Assembly (NCBI GenBank): GCA_021307315.1
Contig: JAJSPD010000037.1
Location: 1 to 64,000 of the forward strand
Direction: 5' to 3'
Origin: Bisporella sp. PMI_857
Lineage: Eukaryota > Ascomycota > Leotiomycetes > Helotiales > Helotiaceae
Length of the DNA stretch: 64,000 nucleotides
Part shown: positions 22,528 through 34,194 of the stretch, piece by piece
How the letters are laid out: every line of letters starts with the position of its first letter
Numbering within the stretch: the first letter of the stretch is position 1
The notes under the pieces: model-generated
What the model saw: the letters and a program-made list of their open reading frames with translations, nothing else
Databases searched by the model: none
What the model was told of the DNA's origin: nothing
Translations under genes and position numbers: made by a program

Positions 22528-25500
22528 CTAGGAAGAAAGAGTGGCGAAGCGACCTTGGAAGGCGCGAATTCGTTCCTCCTCAATCGCCTTTTGAAGTCTC
22601 TTAGACTCTCGAACCGCTTCTTCACGCTCGTTTTGAAGTTCCATGACCTCGATCTGAGCGATGTTCATCCGACCAACAACTTCCTCCATCTCCTTATCCG
22701 CGTCAGCAAGAGCTGTCTCTAGCTCCATGACTCTCTGCTTCAAGAAATCCATTTTGGAATCCTCCGAAACAGATAAAGCTTTGCCAGATGTGGTTGAGGA
22801 GATGCGAGGAGATTTGCCGGAATTCGCAAACATTGGAGACATCGGTGATTTTGGAGCAAATAGGCGCGGCGATCGCATTCCATCCTTCATGCGTTGTAGC
22901 TGAGTATTGTGGTTCTCTTTGAGCTCGCGGATTTCATCTTCATGACGAGAAATGGACTCTTCTGATGAGAGCTGGGCAGCCATCAGCTGATCCTCAAGAG
23001 ACTTGAGCCTCGACTGCATGAACATAATCCTTTGAGCATTGGTCTTCTGATCCTTTTCACCACGCTCGATCGTCTCGGCAAGTCGCTCCCTTAAAGCACT
23101 ATTTGAAGAAAGTTGTTGTCGAACCTGGATGGCAAGGTCCTCAATCCGCTTAGCTGAAACAGTGAGCTCATTAGCCATTGTTTGCTCGTCACTAAGATGA
23201 GTTCTCTCTATTTGTCTTAGTGAATCCGTCTCTTCGCGTAATCCGTTGGCCTCTTGTTGTGCAAAGTCCCGCTCCGAAATTGCAGCTGCAAGGCTTTGTT
23301 GAAGCTGAGACATCGCCTTTTCTGTCTCCTCATCTTTAGGCCCGGATAGCTCCAAATTCTTGAGCCTTTCTAACGACTCTGCATATGCTTTTTGTAAGTC
23401 ACCATACGCACGTTCAAGGCTCTCTGACGATACATGACTGCTTCCTGGTCTCGAACCGTTTGCTTCTTGACGTTGAAGAGTTCCCGTAGGTATCAAGATA
23501 TCATTCTCTTGGAGAAGACTTCTTAGCGAGCCGATTTCTTGTTCGGCACGGTCGAGATCCATCTTCAATCCGCTGAGGCCTTTCTCGCATTGCCACTTCT
23601 GCTCTATAGCATCATCAGCCCGGCGGCGAAGGGTATTAATCTCCTGTCGCAGTGCAGCGACTTCTTTATCATACGCTAGTCGCCTAGGTGAACTGGAAAG
23701 TGCTCGATCGCGCTCAGCCTCGAGCTGTCGAATCTTCTTCTGATTTTCTCGATTCTGATGCTCCTGACGCTCAAGTAAACTTTTCAAAGCTGCGTGAAGA
23801 GCATCTCTTTGTAGCTCGACATCCTTGACACGCTCCGCAAGTGCTTCTCTCGATTCGGTCGTCTTCACTGATGCGGACCTTGAAAGTGACGACGGTCTTG
23901 ATCTACTGCTCGGGGGATGAGCCAATGAGTTAGATCGGGAAAGGCCCTTCGAAGCCTTGACAGGTGCTGAGTTTGGCTCCTCTGATATGCTCTCAAACTT
24001 CGTCATCTGTTGTTGCATCTCCTGAGCCTGTCTCTGAGCATTAATTAATATTAGATTCTCCTTCTTCACATTTTGCAATTCCTGTTGCATTTTTGTCTGA
24101 TCATAACTAAGCTTTTCATGTTGGGCTGCTTGAGCCTCCAGACCTTCCACACGAGCTCTTAGCTGTGGTACAATCTCGTCACGTAGGTTATCACGCTCAT
24201 TATGAGAGCTTTGTAGTTCTCCTTTGAGAGCTGTCAAAAGGTCCTCGAAGTTGTCCTTGACTTGTCGCTCCTCAGCTAGTCGACGACGAAGATCCTCACA
24301 GGTCAATTCCAAATCCCTTACACGGCCACCAGCATCAAGAGAATTCATAGAAGCAAGGTCCACCTATAATCATGTTAGTGAGCAAACTTCAACTCAAATA
24401 GACTGATGAACATTACATGTGATGCCTTCTCTTCCAGGTTGTGAATCTGTCGTTCAAGCTGTTTCCGCCTCATTCGCTCATCTTGAAGCTTGCTGGTAAG
24501 CTCGAGTCTAATCTGTGCCTTCTCTTGCTCCGTCTTCCGTATAGCACGCTCTAGATCATCCTGCTTTGCATCCGAGTCGCCGCCATATCTTACTGAGCTC
24601 GTCCCCGAATCCGAAAAGTAATCACTTGTTCTTTTACTGGGATTTGTTGAGGTTTGTGCTTCTGTTTGTAACCGCTCCACCAAGTCTTCTAGATCCATCT
24701 CACGTCTTATGGAAGACGCCAGCTCCGAACTGATGTCTTTCAATTCTTTTTCCATCTCTTCGACCTGTATTGGTGTCGTGGGTGTCGCCAATGGTAGTTG
24801 CAAGTATGCGCTTCCAAAATACCCTCCTGTCTCAGCATTTGCTTTCGGTACGTCGATAGCTGTAGGTTTTGTTTTGGAGTAAGTCGTCTTTGATGCATCT
24901 GGGTAGAGTTCTGGGGTCTGTGGTGACGGTATAGGGGAGTATGCCTTCTCTGAAAAACTTGTCCTTGACGACACAGGTGATGTATTTCCGCCCCAACCAA
25001 AGAAGGATCCAAGCTTGGAAGCTCCTGGAGATTTCTGCGGTGACTTCTGTACGGGTGTAGTGGTTTCGATTGAATCTTGCGAGAAGGTTCGTGATGAACC
25101 GCTAGACACATTTATTTTATGTGGTGGTGTAGGTTTGGCGGAGAAAATGGACATAGTAGCAGAGTTTGGTATACTTGAACCAGCATCAGTAAACCATGCA
25201 CCAGTAGACTCACTCGTAGATGTCAGAGCTGATTCGCTGCCCAACCTTGCATGCTTTGACAAGGCGTCGTGGGATGGAACGGTATCTGAGGTGTCCTTGT
25301 GGTTCAAACTGTCGGATTCAGTGTTTCGGTCAATTGATGCAGGCGCCGGCGTCTTATTCTCATCCGATGTTACTGCAGCCGGTAGTTCGCGCGACGTTCT
25401 AGTTCTTCATGTCAGCTCCAAAGAATGAACCAGCAACGGCGTAATCAAACTTCGTAAACATACCGTATAGATGGCTTTGAAGTGGAAGAGCGGGAAGGGG

Positions 25501-25903
25501 TAAATGGAGCGGTCGAGGTCTGCGGGAACTCGTAGAGAGTAGGGCTGTCAACGGAGTATGGTCTGGTAAAGACCTGATCCGGTGAATCGAGGGCGGTAAC
25601 AAGGTGCTCCCCCGATGAGTATCTGGTAGCAAGAGGAGACGCTGTCAAAGGTAACGGCTTCCTCTTCACGGGCGATGGAGTTCCTGAACCCGACGACGAC
25701 ACGGTCGATAGAGTTCGTGGTCTAATGGATAATGCTGGGATGCTAGGTCTATGGTTTCTTGAAGCCTTGGGAGGTTCCTCTGGCCGGTGAGTGGCTGGAT
25801 GGACAGCCGTTGGGATATCAGATGAATCTGAAGCGTGAAAGGTCTCAGGGTGAAGAACCACAGAGGAGTGAGCGTTCTCTTGTGAACGGGCCTCGAACGC
25901 CAT
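22528..25903 (-). CDS. large coiled-coil protein, septation/cytoskeleton-type
   Basis: Three exons, 25464-25903, 24417-25398 and 22528-24363 (introns of 65 and 53 bp with GTATGT and GTAATG donors), 1,085 residues. The start is the ATG at 25903; upstream in frame only TTG occurs. Residues 1 to about 360 are low-complexity and rich in Ser, Pro and Thr. They include a Ser-Phe-Phe-Gly-Trp-Gly-Gly motif. A helical segment follows (Glu-Met-Glu-Lys-Glu-Leu-Lys...Asp-Leu-Val-Glu-Arg-Leu-Gln). From about 430 to the end it is almost continuous heptad-type coiled coil with Ser/Pro-rich interruptions. It resembles fungal proteins carrying the Uds1 (up-regulated during septation) region, or those labelled M-protein-repeat proteins, but that link is from memory and uncertain. 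A structural or scaffold role in the cytoplasm is likely. Confidence 0.8.
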
Positions 25904-28285
25904 TGTATTATGATACGGCTCTATGGCCAACAAGACATTGGTAGAGGACAAGAGATGTGCAATTCGCGATCCAGCTGGAAGAGGGAAAGTCCCGACTCTG
26001 GTGTGATCGCGGCAGAGTCTTGAGTTGACTTGAGCTTCAACCAAAAGGGGTGGCTTTTCGAGCTACCGCAAATAATCTGCAGCAGCATTCGCTGGATGGT
26101 CCACCAGCAGGGCAAGTCCAGATAGGCGCTGACAGGGTGAGTAGCCAGGGGAAAGGGACCAACTGGTGGTGTGGGAACATGACGGGGAGGGAGTCGCGAT
26201 GTAGTTTAGTGAGTCGGGTTTGCGCAGGAAAAAAGGGGCAGCTTTTCCCAAAGGAAGTATCGCGCAGGGCTATTTAGTGGCCGGAGGCTTGATGATAGTC
26301 AGGAACGCGCCAATGGACAGGCGGTATGTGCAGCCCTGGTTCAGGTACACGATCAGGGGGGAGACCAGTATAATTTTATGCCAAGATGAACATGTCTATT
26401 CTGAAAGAAACTCCCTTCTGGTGGGCAATTGAGGGGAGATTATTCTGCCGTTGTGCTCTCGCCTCTGTGGAGCTTAGGGAATAGAATGGGTTTCTCTTCT
26501 CAAGCTGGTTCTAGCCGCTGCTGCAGCTGTTGTAATACAGGACTCAAGATATGAATCTGAAATGGGAATTTTCAAAGTTGACGTGAACAATCCAAAATTA
26601 CTCTATTGCCAATCCTTTCCTTTCTTCTTGTCAGGGTTTTTGCCTGCCGGAAGAGCCGTTCACAATGAACCCCACACAAGCCCTGTAGAACCAAACCAAA
26701 CCAAACCAAACCACACCGCCTGATCAATGAATCACGCTGTACAGGCGGTTAATGTTCCGCTAATGGACTACAAGAAAACATCAATCTGTACCAGCGCCAC
26801 ATTACTCACATTCTTCAGCAAATTAAACTGTATGAAGAAAGTTGAAATTCAAACAGAAGCTATCAAATCTTACAGCGTTTGACACAGCTCCATGGCATTT
26901 GTGAAATGATATAACGTGGAGAAACGGGCTGTGCGGCATGCTTACCGCCCACGTTCGGGCGCGCGTCTAGCCCAAAGTTCTGTACGGAGGGTATAACAAC
27001 CGAAATTATTTTGAACCTCACTTTACTACAAGTGGAAATCGTGGGCTTGCGAGAATCCATTTTCGGATGTTAGAGCAGTGGACAGGAGGATGATCTCGGC
27101 ATCTTGGTGAGACTTTGTCTTGCACTGAGGTAAGTTCGCCTTTATGTAATATTTGTAAGAACATTGTGAAAACGTTGAGGTTTGAGGTTCAGCCAAAGGT
27201 TCGGTTCTGTGAGACGACCTCTGCCTCAATGTCTGATTTTCATAAGTGACTTACCTTGATCTTTCCCAGGGTCGACTTTGAACCTCAACAGTCCAGAAAT
27301 TGGAGGTTACGTTATCATTGCGATTGCCGACTTGCAACCACTAAAGCGCCATTAAAGAACAGACTGTCAGCTGGCCACAGCTCAATCTCCGCAAATTTCA
27401 CAGCTCCATCCTCCAAGGGATTCAAGCGAACGCTAAGAAAGGGTGCCACTCCATCATTTTCCAAACTAGAAGATCTTCTGGTAAGTAGAGCGTAGATCAG
27501 AGATAGTTCTAGCGTGACTGCGACAGAAGACGGACCTTCTCCATACCAATCCATAGCGAGGCATTTTCGACCACTTCATAGGACAGCCAAATTATGGTCT
27601 AGGCTACATTGACATGCAGGAAAGTGGCGATCTAACTTTGTATCTATCAAGGCTTCCTGAGGTTGCAAAGCATGGCCGCCTTTGTTAGGCTTTAGTCATG
27701 TCGCAGATCAATTACTGTATTGATATCTTTTGAATTCGCTGGCCACCGCCGCGAATATCCATACATGTTTCTTTGTCCAGAACAATAAGTGGCAACGGTA
27801 ACGCAATCCCATCGTCTTCACGTCAAGTATTCCATCAAGTTATCACAAAGAAGTTCTTCAGAGAACAAGATGATCGTATTACAATGCTATCTATTTCCCC
27901 CTTAGCACGTAGCTTATGAAGAGCACAATCTGTGGCCCACGTTTCCGCACGTGAGCCATATCTGACTGTGAGAAGATGTTGAAATTCTCCCCTAACGCCA
28001 GATGCCATGATGCTCTTATGCAGAAAACAAGGCTCCCGAGAGCCCTATGCCGCGCCATTATCTACGGTCTATGTTGAAAGACTTTTATCTTCAGTGCAAG
28101 AAATACCAGCAGAAGAGAAAGCTTTTTCACCCGACGAAATCTTCGCAATATGCCCCCAAACTCCATAGACACCTGTGGTCGTTGAGACCATGCCGTCGTT
28201 CCGTCATTTCGCCGTGCAGATCCAAAGAAAGGTAAGGAAAATCATGCAGGAGTCGTTGAGTCTCCTACATTAGCGATGGGGTATC
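25904..28285. other. 2.4 kb intergenic region
   Basis: The left part is the 5' region of the coiled-coil gene. The right part is the 3' flank of S-adenosylmethionine synthetase. A CCAAA pentamer array lies at 26691-26712. No coding frame in between has motifs or a believable exon chain. Confidence 0.55.
26691..26712. repeat. CCAAA pentanucleotide array
   Basis: Four tandem CCAAA units and a partial fifth unit, in non-coding sequence. Each unit resembles a CCAAT-like half site but none is a true CCAAT. Confidence 0.85.
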
Positions 28286-29572
28286 TTAGATTGTAAGGGT
28301 CTTGGGCTTCTCCCAGGAGAAGTTCTGGTTCGTGAAGTGACCATTCTTAGCGGTTTGGAAGTAAATTGGCTTAGCCAAGTCGAGCTCCTTAACGATGACA
28401 CCAGGTCTCAAATCGAAGTTCTTGCGGATAATGGCAACGAGTTCATCCGAAGTAAGATCCGATGTACCGTAGCTATCAACGAAGATAGAAAGTGGCTCAG
28501 CAACACCGATGGCATAGGACAATTGTACCAATGCGCGGCGTGCGAGCTTAGCATTGACCAAAGACTTTGCGATCCAGCGTGCGACGTATGCAGCAGATCG
28601 ATCAACCTTGGAGAAATCCTTGCCAGAGAAAGCACCACCACCGTGGGCTCCCCATCCACCGTATGTGTCGACGATGATCTTTCGGCCAGTAAGACCAGCA
28701 TCTCCTTGGGGTCCACCAATGATGAACTTCCCAGATGGTTGAATCTGGTTCATGTTAGCAAGGTCTGGAACATATGGTTGCGGTACATACGTGGTAGATG
28801 GTCTCGTCATTCAAGTACTTGGCCGGGATAACACTCTTGATGATCTTCTCCTTGATCACCTTGCGGATCTCCTCAGTCGAGATTTCCTCAGAGTGCTGAG
28901 CGGAGACGACGACAGTATGGACACGGAGAGGAACGACAGCACCATTGTCGTGTTGATACTCAATAGTGACCTGAGTCTTGGTATCGGGTCTCAGCCACGG
29001 AATGCTTCCATCCCGTCGAGCAGCGGACATGGCAGCGTTGAGCTTGTGCGCAAGTTGAAGAGTCAATGGGAAAAGTTCTGGAGTTTCATCGGTGGCATAT
29101 CCGAACATGATACCCTGATCACCGGCGCCAAGCTTTTCGAGGGCCTCTTCATAGTGTAGACCTTGTGCAATATCTGGCGATTGCTCCTCAATGGCGACCA
29201 ACAAATTGAGAGTCTTGTAGTCGAAGCCCTTAGCAGAATCATCGTAGCCAATATCCTTGACAGCATCACGAACAACCTTCTGGTAATCGATCTTGGACTT
29301 GGTCGTGATCTCGCCGAAAACCATCACCATACCAGTCTTGGTAGCAGTTTCGCAAGCAACCTTGGAGAGAGGATCATTCCGTAAGCAAGCATCGAGAACA
29401 GCATCAGAGACCTGATCAGCGATCTTATCAGGATGACCTTCTCCTACCGACTCGGACTGCAATATTGGTTAGAAGAGCGAGGTGTTATCGGCGAACCGAA
29501 ACTTACGGTGAAGAGGAAAGTGCCTTGATTGTGGTGACCGGAGGCCTTGTATCCGTTGGTTTGTGCTGTCAT
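28286..29572 (-). CDS. SAM1: S-adenosylmethionine synthetase
   Basis: Three exons, 29507-29572, 28791-29456 and 28286-28744, with introns of 50 and 46 bp (the latter has a GCTAAC branch site), 396 residues, the normal family length. It forms S-adenosylmethionine from methionine and ATP in the cytosol, the methyl donor for nearly all methylation. Visible signatures are GEGHPDK near residue 28 (ATP and Mg binding), [12 protein letters not shown] (family signature 1), and GGGAFSGKD (signature 2, the P-loop-like glycine motif). The last two exons join through Thr-Ile-Tyr-His and Ile-Gln-Pro-Ser-Gly, exactly as in other eukaryotic enzymes. The first exon is a 22-codon leader typical of fungal versions. 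The promoter side is rich in G, GA and GAT repeats. Confidence 0.97.
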
Positions 29573-30290
29573 TGTTGGGGATATATGCGATGGATGATTG
29601 GGAGGAGAGGGTATGAGATGGCCGACGTCTATAATAATTCGAAAGGGAAGGGGGGGGGGAGAGAAAGAGAGAAGAGATGGCAGTAGAAGTTTCGAAAGGT
29701 ATGGATCAAAGAGATTTATGAAGAGCAGCTCGAAAAATGGAGGGGGGTGGTATTTTTTCCGACACCGCTCAACGTAAGCGGTTTAGCTTTGTGAGAACAC
29801 AATGGCGCAATAATTCCCAATAGATTTTGCACACCGCACAACTCGGGATTGGAAGGACGGGAGGTAAGGGGGGTGGGGGGTGTTTGGTTTTTGATACGGT
29901 TATGCGGAGCGAATGAATGAATGATGATGATGATGATACAATATTTTGTAATAGCAAGTTGTACCTTTTCTTCGTTTCAATATTTTATGATGTCAATGCT
30001 AAAATCGATTGACATTAATATAAGTACTACCCCTCCAGCCCCTCCAACCGATTCTGACGGACACCGGCCGGATGTCAGCGGAAGATTTGCCTTTTTTTTG
30101 GGTGTTTTCTTACTGCCCGAGCCCCGATGCCTATCAAACAGGCTGAGGGAAGGGATGACATAAGCTACAGAGACCCGAAACTGCTGAGACTGCCAAGTCA
30201 CTCATTCCTGAGGCATTGAACCCTTAGCTGCAGCCTTCCCCTCGAAAATTTCGAGAGGCTGAAAATGAGATTCAAACATACCCCACCATC
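29573..30290. promoter_or_regulatory. divergent promoter region of SAM synthetase and GPN3
   Basis: About 720 bp between two start codons that face away from each other. It contains a G-run followed by GA repeats at about 29649-29675 and a GATGAT array near 29920-29938. No gene frame is supported. Both promoters presumably lie here. Confidence 0.5.
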
Positions 30291-31221
30291 ATGAGTAAGT
30301 ACGGAGTTCTGGTGATGGGACCTGCTGGTGCAGGCAAGGTAAGAGTCACAGCATATCCCTGGAGAAGATAACACTTAAAAAAGTATTTAGACGACGTTCT
30401 GCTCAGCACTTATAACTCATTTACAAAACAACCGTCGATCATGCTTCTATATAAACCTCGACCCCGCAGCTGAAGAGTTCGTCCACGAGCCTGACCTTGA
30501 CATTAAAGAGCTCATCTCTCTTGAAGATGTGATGGAAGAGATGGGGCTCGGGCCCAATGGTGGCTTGATATACTGCTTCGAATTCCTCCTAGAGAACCTC
30601 GACTTCCTCACTGAAGCCATTGACCCACTCACTGAGGAATACCTCATCGTTATCGACATGCCTGGGCAAATCGAACTGTACACGCATATTCCAATCTTAC
30701 CGGCATTAGTCAGGCATCTTACAAGGACGGGAGCATTGGATATCAGACTTTGCGCGGCATATCTTTTGGAAGCTACATTTGTGGTGGACAGAGCAAAGTA
30801 CTTCGCTGGCACGCTTAGCGCTATGAGTGCCATGGTGATGTTAGAGGTCCCACACGTCAATATATTGTCGAAAATGGATTTGGTGAAAGGCACAGTCGGA
30901 AAGAGAGAATTGAAACGATTCCTTGATCCAGACTCCACATTATTGGATGACCAGCCGGGAGATGAAGTGGATGATGGTTCAGGAGAACCTAAAGATGCAG
31001 AGACAACCATGTCCGGCAATAGTTTCAAGAGATTAAATAAAGCAGTCGCCAATTTGATTGATAGCTTTGGCATGGTTTCTTACCTGAAGCTGGATGTGCA
31101 GAATGAGGATAGTGTGGGAGCCATCTTGAGCTATATAGATGATGCAATTCAATTCCATGAAGCACAGGAACCCAAGGAGCCAAATGATACAATGGAGATG
31201 GAATATGGGGATGATGATTGA
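30291..31221 (+). CDS. GPN3: GPN-loop GTPase 3
   Basis: Two exons, 30291-30338 and 30391-31221, split by a 52 bp intron right after the P-loop lysine, 292 residues. The N-terminus carries the P-loop GPAGAGKT at residues 10-17. The family-defining Gly-Pro-Asn loop is at about 69-71 inside GLGPNGG. The G3 region is Asp-Met-Pro-Gly-Gln-Ile-Glu and the G4 base-recognition motif is Ser-Lys-Met-Asp. The C-terminus is acidic (Met-Glu-Tyr-Gly-Asp-Asp-Asp). GPN3 works with GPN1 in assembly and nuclear import of RNA polymerase II and is essential in yeast. The start context Met-Ser-Lys-Tyr-Gly-Val-Leu-Val-Met is the conserved GPN3 beginning and separates it from GPN1 and GPN2. Confidence 0.95.
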
Positions 31222-31603
31222 ATTGAGGGCTCTGGCTGCAGGAGTTCGGGACATATGGACAAAGCATAGCGCTGGCGTTATTTGATATATTGAGCAGATT
31301 CGTGCCAATAAATCGTAAGACCATATCCTTGTATGGTGCCAAATTTACAAACTATTCTTGCTGTAGCCATGATCTGCTGAATTTGCTCTGATCATGAATA
31401 GAATAGAGCGTTTCTCCTAGAGAGAACATCCAAACAACGCCTATTCCCCATAACCCTTTTTCCTGGTCCGTACCAACGGCACACTATAACTCCATGCAAT
31501 AAAAGGATTGTAGCCTCGAAGCTGGGCTACTTTGTCGAGCGTAGCCAGACTCATCACCGGACTATTACGCATGCGCCTTCAAGAGAAAATCCTTCCTGGT
31601 GCT

Positions 31604-32062
31604 TCACCGCCAGCTCCCTCCATTTCTGTGCCCTCTCCCTTGTGAAAACTGATGCTGTTTCTGATACCCCTCGAACTTCTCATACTCCTCCCACCAAAAC
31701 TGTCCCACTCCCTGCGCCCATCTCCCCAGATCCTCTCCGGTTCTCTCGAACCCCCTCTGCCACGCCAATGCAATCAGCATGATCATCGCGCTCCAGAACG
31801 CGAACCGCAGCCAGAACAAGACCGCCCGCCAGATCCACCCTATGACTACCCGCGCGACGAGGAAGAGAACAATGACAGAGCCGATGACGAGGATGGCGGG
31901 GGAGTTGGCAGCATAGTTGGCGAGCGCATCAAGATAGGGCATTATTAGAGGTATGGTGCGCATTTGGAACTCGCGGAAGCTGCTGCGGATGGGGCGCAGG
32001 TAGGGATCTGCGCTGTGGTAGAGGTGGATCGCGTGGAGGAAGTATTCGTGGAGTTGGTCCAT
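31604..32062 (-). CDS. APQ12: Apq12-like nuclear envelope/ER membrane protein
   Basis: A single exon of 152 residues from the ATG at 32062. A short N-terminal amphipathic part is followed by two hydrophobic helices (about 55-75 and 77-101). Then comes a Trp-Gln-Arg-Gly-x-Glu-Arg segment and a Trp-Trp-Glu-Glu-Tyr-Glu-Lys-Phe-Glu-Gly-Tyr-Gln segment. This order and the aromatic motifs match fungal proteins labelled nuclear pore assembly and biogenesis protein, Apq12. In yeast Apq12 resides in the ER and nuclear envelope and affects lipid composition and pore assembly. The gene converges with GPN3. The assignment rests on motif memory, not an alignment. Confidence 0.75.
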   Translation of the reverse strand: MDQLHEYFLHAIHLYHSADPYLRPIRSSFREFQMRTIPLIMPYLDALANYAANSPAILVIGSVIVLFLVARVVIGWIWRAVLFWLRFAFWSAMIMLIALAWQRGFERTGEDLGRWAQGVGQFWWEEYEKFEGYQKQHQFSQGRGHRNGGSWR

Positions 32063-32948
32063 GGTGAGTAGCTCTGCCGATGTGATGGCTGTTCGTCAAA
32101 AACCAAAGAATTATTTGATTTGACCAAATTGTGGAAGCTTCTCCCAAACAAAAAAAAAAAGTGGCTCCAGTTGATTTGTGGAGTGCTCTATATTAGAGAT
32201 GTGTCAAATCCGTTTTTGACCGGGAGAATATCGTGTGTATTTAATCATAGGTGTCACTTATCAGATCCGCGTGATTTTGTCTTTATTAATCCTAAGATCC
32301 CGAACGGGGAACATTAGCGCTTCGCTTAGGGCATCGCCCCTGAGCCCCTAAACTCAGTAAATAAATAGACAAAGCAGAATACAAGAAATAGATTGTTTCT
32401 TTTAATGGAAGAGACTCATTATTTCCTATATATGCTATGGCGTAGTATCCACATTATGTCTAGGTCGCTCCCTTGTCATCTGCCTGGTATCATTTCTTCA
32501 CATTCCGTAATGTACGTTTATACAGTAATATGTGCTTTCACTTGCCAGAATATATCTCATTTACCAACTCTGCGTTTACCTTCGAATACGATGTTGTCTT
32601 TCAGCCATTAAATCCTCATTTTGGGCATTAAATCGTTGCTATATCTCTTGGCGCTTGTCACATGATGTTGCCCAATTAGGCAGCTAGGTTGAAACCCCTT
32701 CGAAGTTAAGTTGCGGAGATCTAGTTAGCTTACATTCTATTCTTGCTAATGTTGATGGAAGCAATTAGTCCCCATCCATTTCAACGGTAATTCGTATTTA
32801 AATATCTTAACAGTGTTGGGTCTAACGATACCCTTTTAAGTAGTACACCAAGTCGTTGATATTTTCTAAAGATCAGTACAAGTTACTGCGATCGGCCAAG
32901 TCCATTTATTTTGAGTTTGGAAGAGAACTGCAAAGCCTATCTTTAAAT
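32063..32948. other. intergenic region with possible repeat remnant
   Basis: This stretch holds the promoter of the Apq12-like gene and of the hydrolase gene. Around 32296-32354 is a GC-rich patch: a GAACGGGGAAC palindrome, then a GCGCTTCGC segment, then two GCCCCTGAGCCCCT-type copies. It is unlike the AT-rich surroundings and reads like the edge of a dispersed repeat. No transposase remnant was recognised. Confidence 0.4.
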
Positions 32949-34194
32949 ATGGAGATTTTCGAGAGAAACCTTACTCAAGCCACTTCGCCTGACGCTCAGG
33001 AAATCCTTGGTGTCATTGCAACAGTTGTAGACAGAACTGGTGAGCAATCCTTAGGACCTGAAGCACTACCTTTTACCAATCTCTTTAGGAGCGACTTTAT
33101 ACTATCAAGCGTCAGGCCACCAATCTTTTGAGCCTGGTGCTCCCACGATCGATCGCAACAGCACATTTACCTTGGGATCAGCAGGCAAGTTCATCACTCA
33201 CATCGCAGCCCTTCAATGTGTTGAGCAAGGATTGATCAAGCTCGATGAGCCGGTCTATACTCATCTTCCAGAACTAGACAACCTGGAAGTGCTGTCTCGA
33301 AACAATGGCCCAGATGCTTCAGCAAAGTCCTTCATAGTCAGAACTCCCGAGAAGCAAATAACACTCCGTCATCTCCTTTCCCATTCCAGCGGAATTGACC
33401 ATGAGTCCAATCGTCTTATTCAAGAATGGCGAAGGTCCAAAGGCGAAGAGCCCAGGCCAGATTATCATCCGACCTCTAGATATGATACCGTTTCGCAACC
33501 CAACACCGAAGACTACACCATACCTCTTCTCTTCGAGCCAGGAGAAGGCTGGATTTATGGAGCGAGTGTTGAGTGGACAGCTTGTCTCATCTCCCGATTG
33601 ACGAAACAAGCATTCATCCACTACGCCCGAGAGCACATTTTCGAGCCATTGAGCCTGAAATCCACAACCTATGACCCACAAAGTCATCCCGATCTCGCCT
33701 CGAGAATCCTGAAGATGGCCCTACGCAATGAAGATAAGTTGTTGCCGGCGAAGTATCCGCTCCGAGAACTCATCACCAGCATCCCAGATCTTAGCGCTTT
33801 GCTTGCCGACCTATTATCTCCATCTTCCAGGATTCTGTCGAAGGGGAATGTCGACCTGTTGTTCGAGCCAGCATTTGCCCCCACGAGCGCTGCTAGAACT
33901 GCTATCCAGAAGGATACGGAGAACTATGCAGCGCCAGCTGGAATCCCAGCCACCATGGCCGTGGCCCCTGTGAACCATAGCTTAGCAGCGCTGTTCGTGG
34001 AGCAGGAGCTGCCTCTGTCCGGCATGCCTCCAGGAACAGTTACATGGAACGGGATGCCGAATCTCATATGGGCAATGCACAGAGGAAAGGGCATCGCGCT
34101 GATATTCGCCACGCAGCTATTGCCGGTAGATGACGAGAAGACCGTTGATCTGGCAATGACGTTCTTTAGGAGTGCTTGGAAGGCATTTGGCTAA
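32949..34194 (+). CDS. LovD-like / class C beta-lactamase-family serine hydrolase
   Basis: Two exons, 32949-33039 and 33089-34194 (49 bp intron, donor GTGAGC, acceptor CTTTAG), 398 residues. The first ATG in frame is at 32949. The catalytic Ser-x-x-Lys motif is Ser-Ala-Gly-Lys at about residues 61-64. The second motif, Tyr-Gly-Ala-Ser, begins near residue 187, in the position of the catalytic Tyr of the family. The C-terminal block Trp-Asn-Gly-Met-Pro-Asn-Leu-Ile-Trp...Ala-Thr-Gln-Leu-Leu-Pro resembles the end of LovD-type acyltransferases and fungal transesterases. There is no signal peptide, so it is probably cytosolic. Members hydrolyse esters or move acyl groups; the substrate cannot be predicted. 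No polyketide genes are nearby. Confidence 0.88.

Noticed and set aside
30447..31073. Minus-strand 208-codon Ser-rich frame
   Set aside because: Shadow of GPN3.
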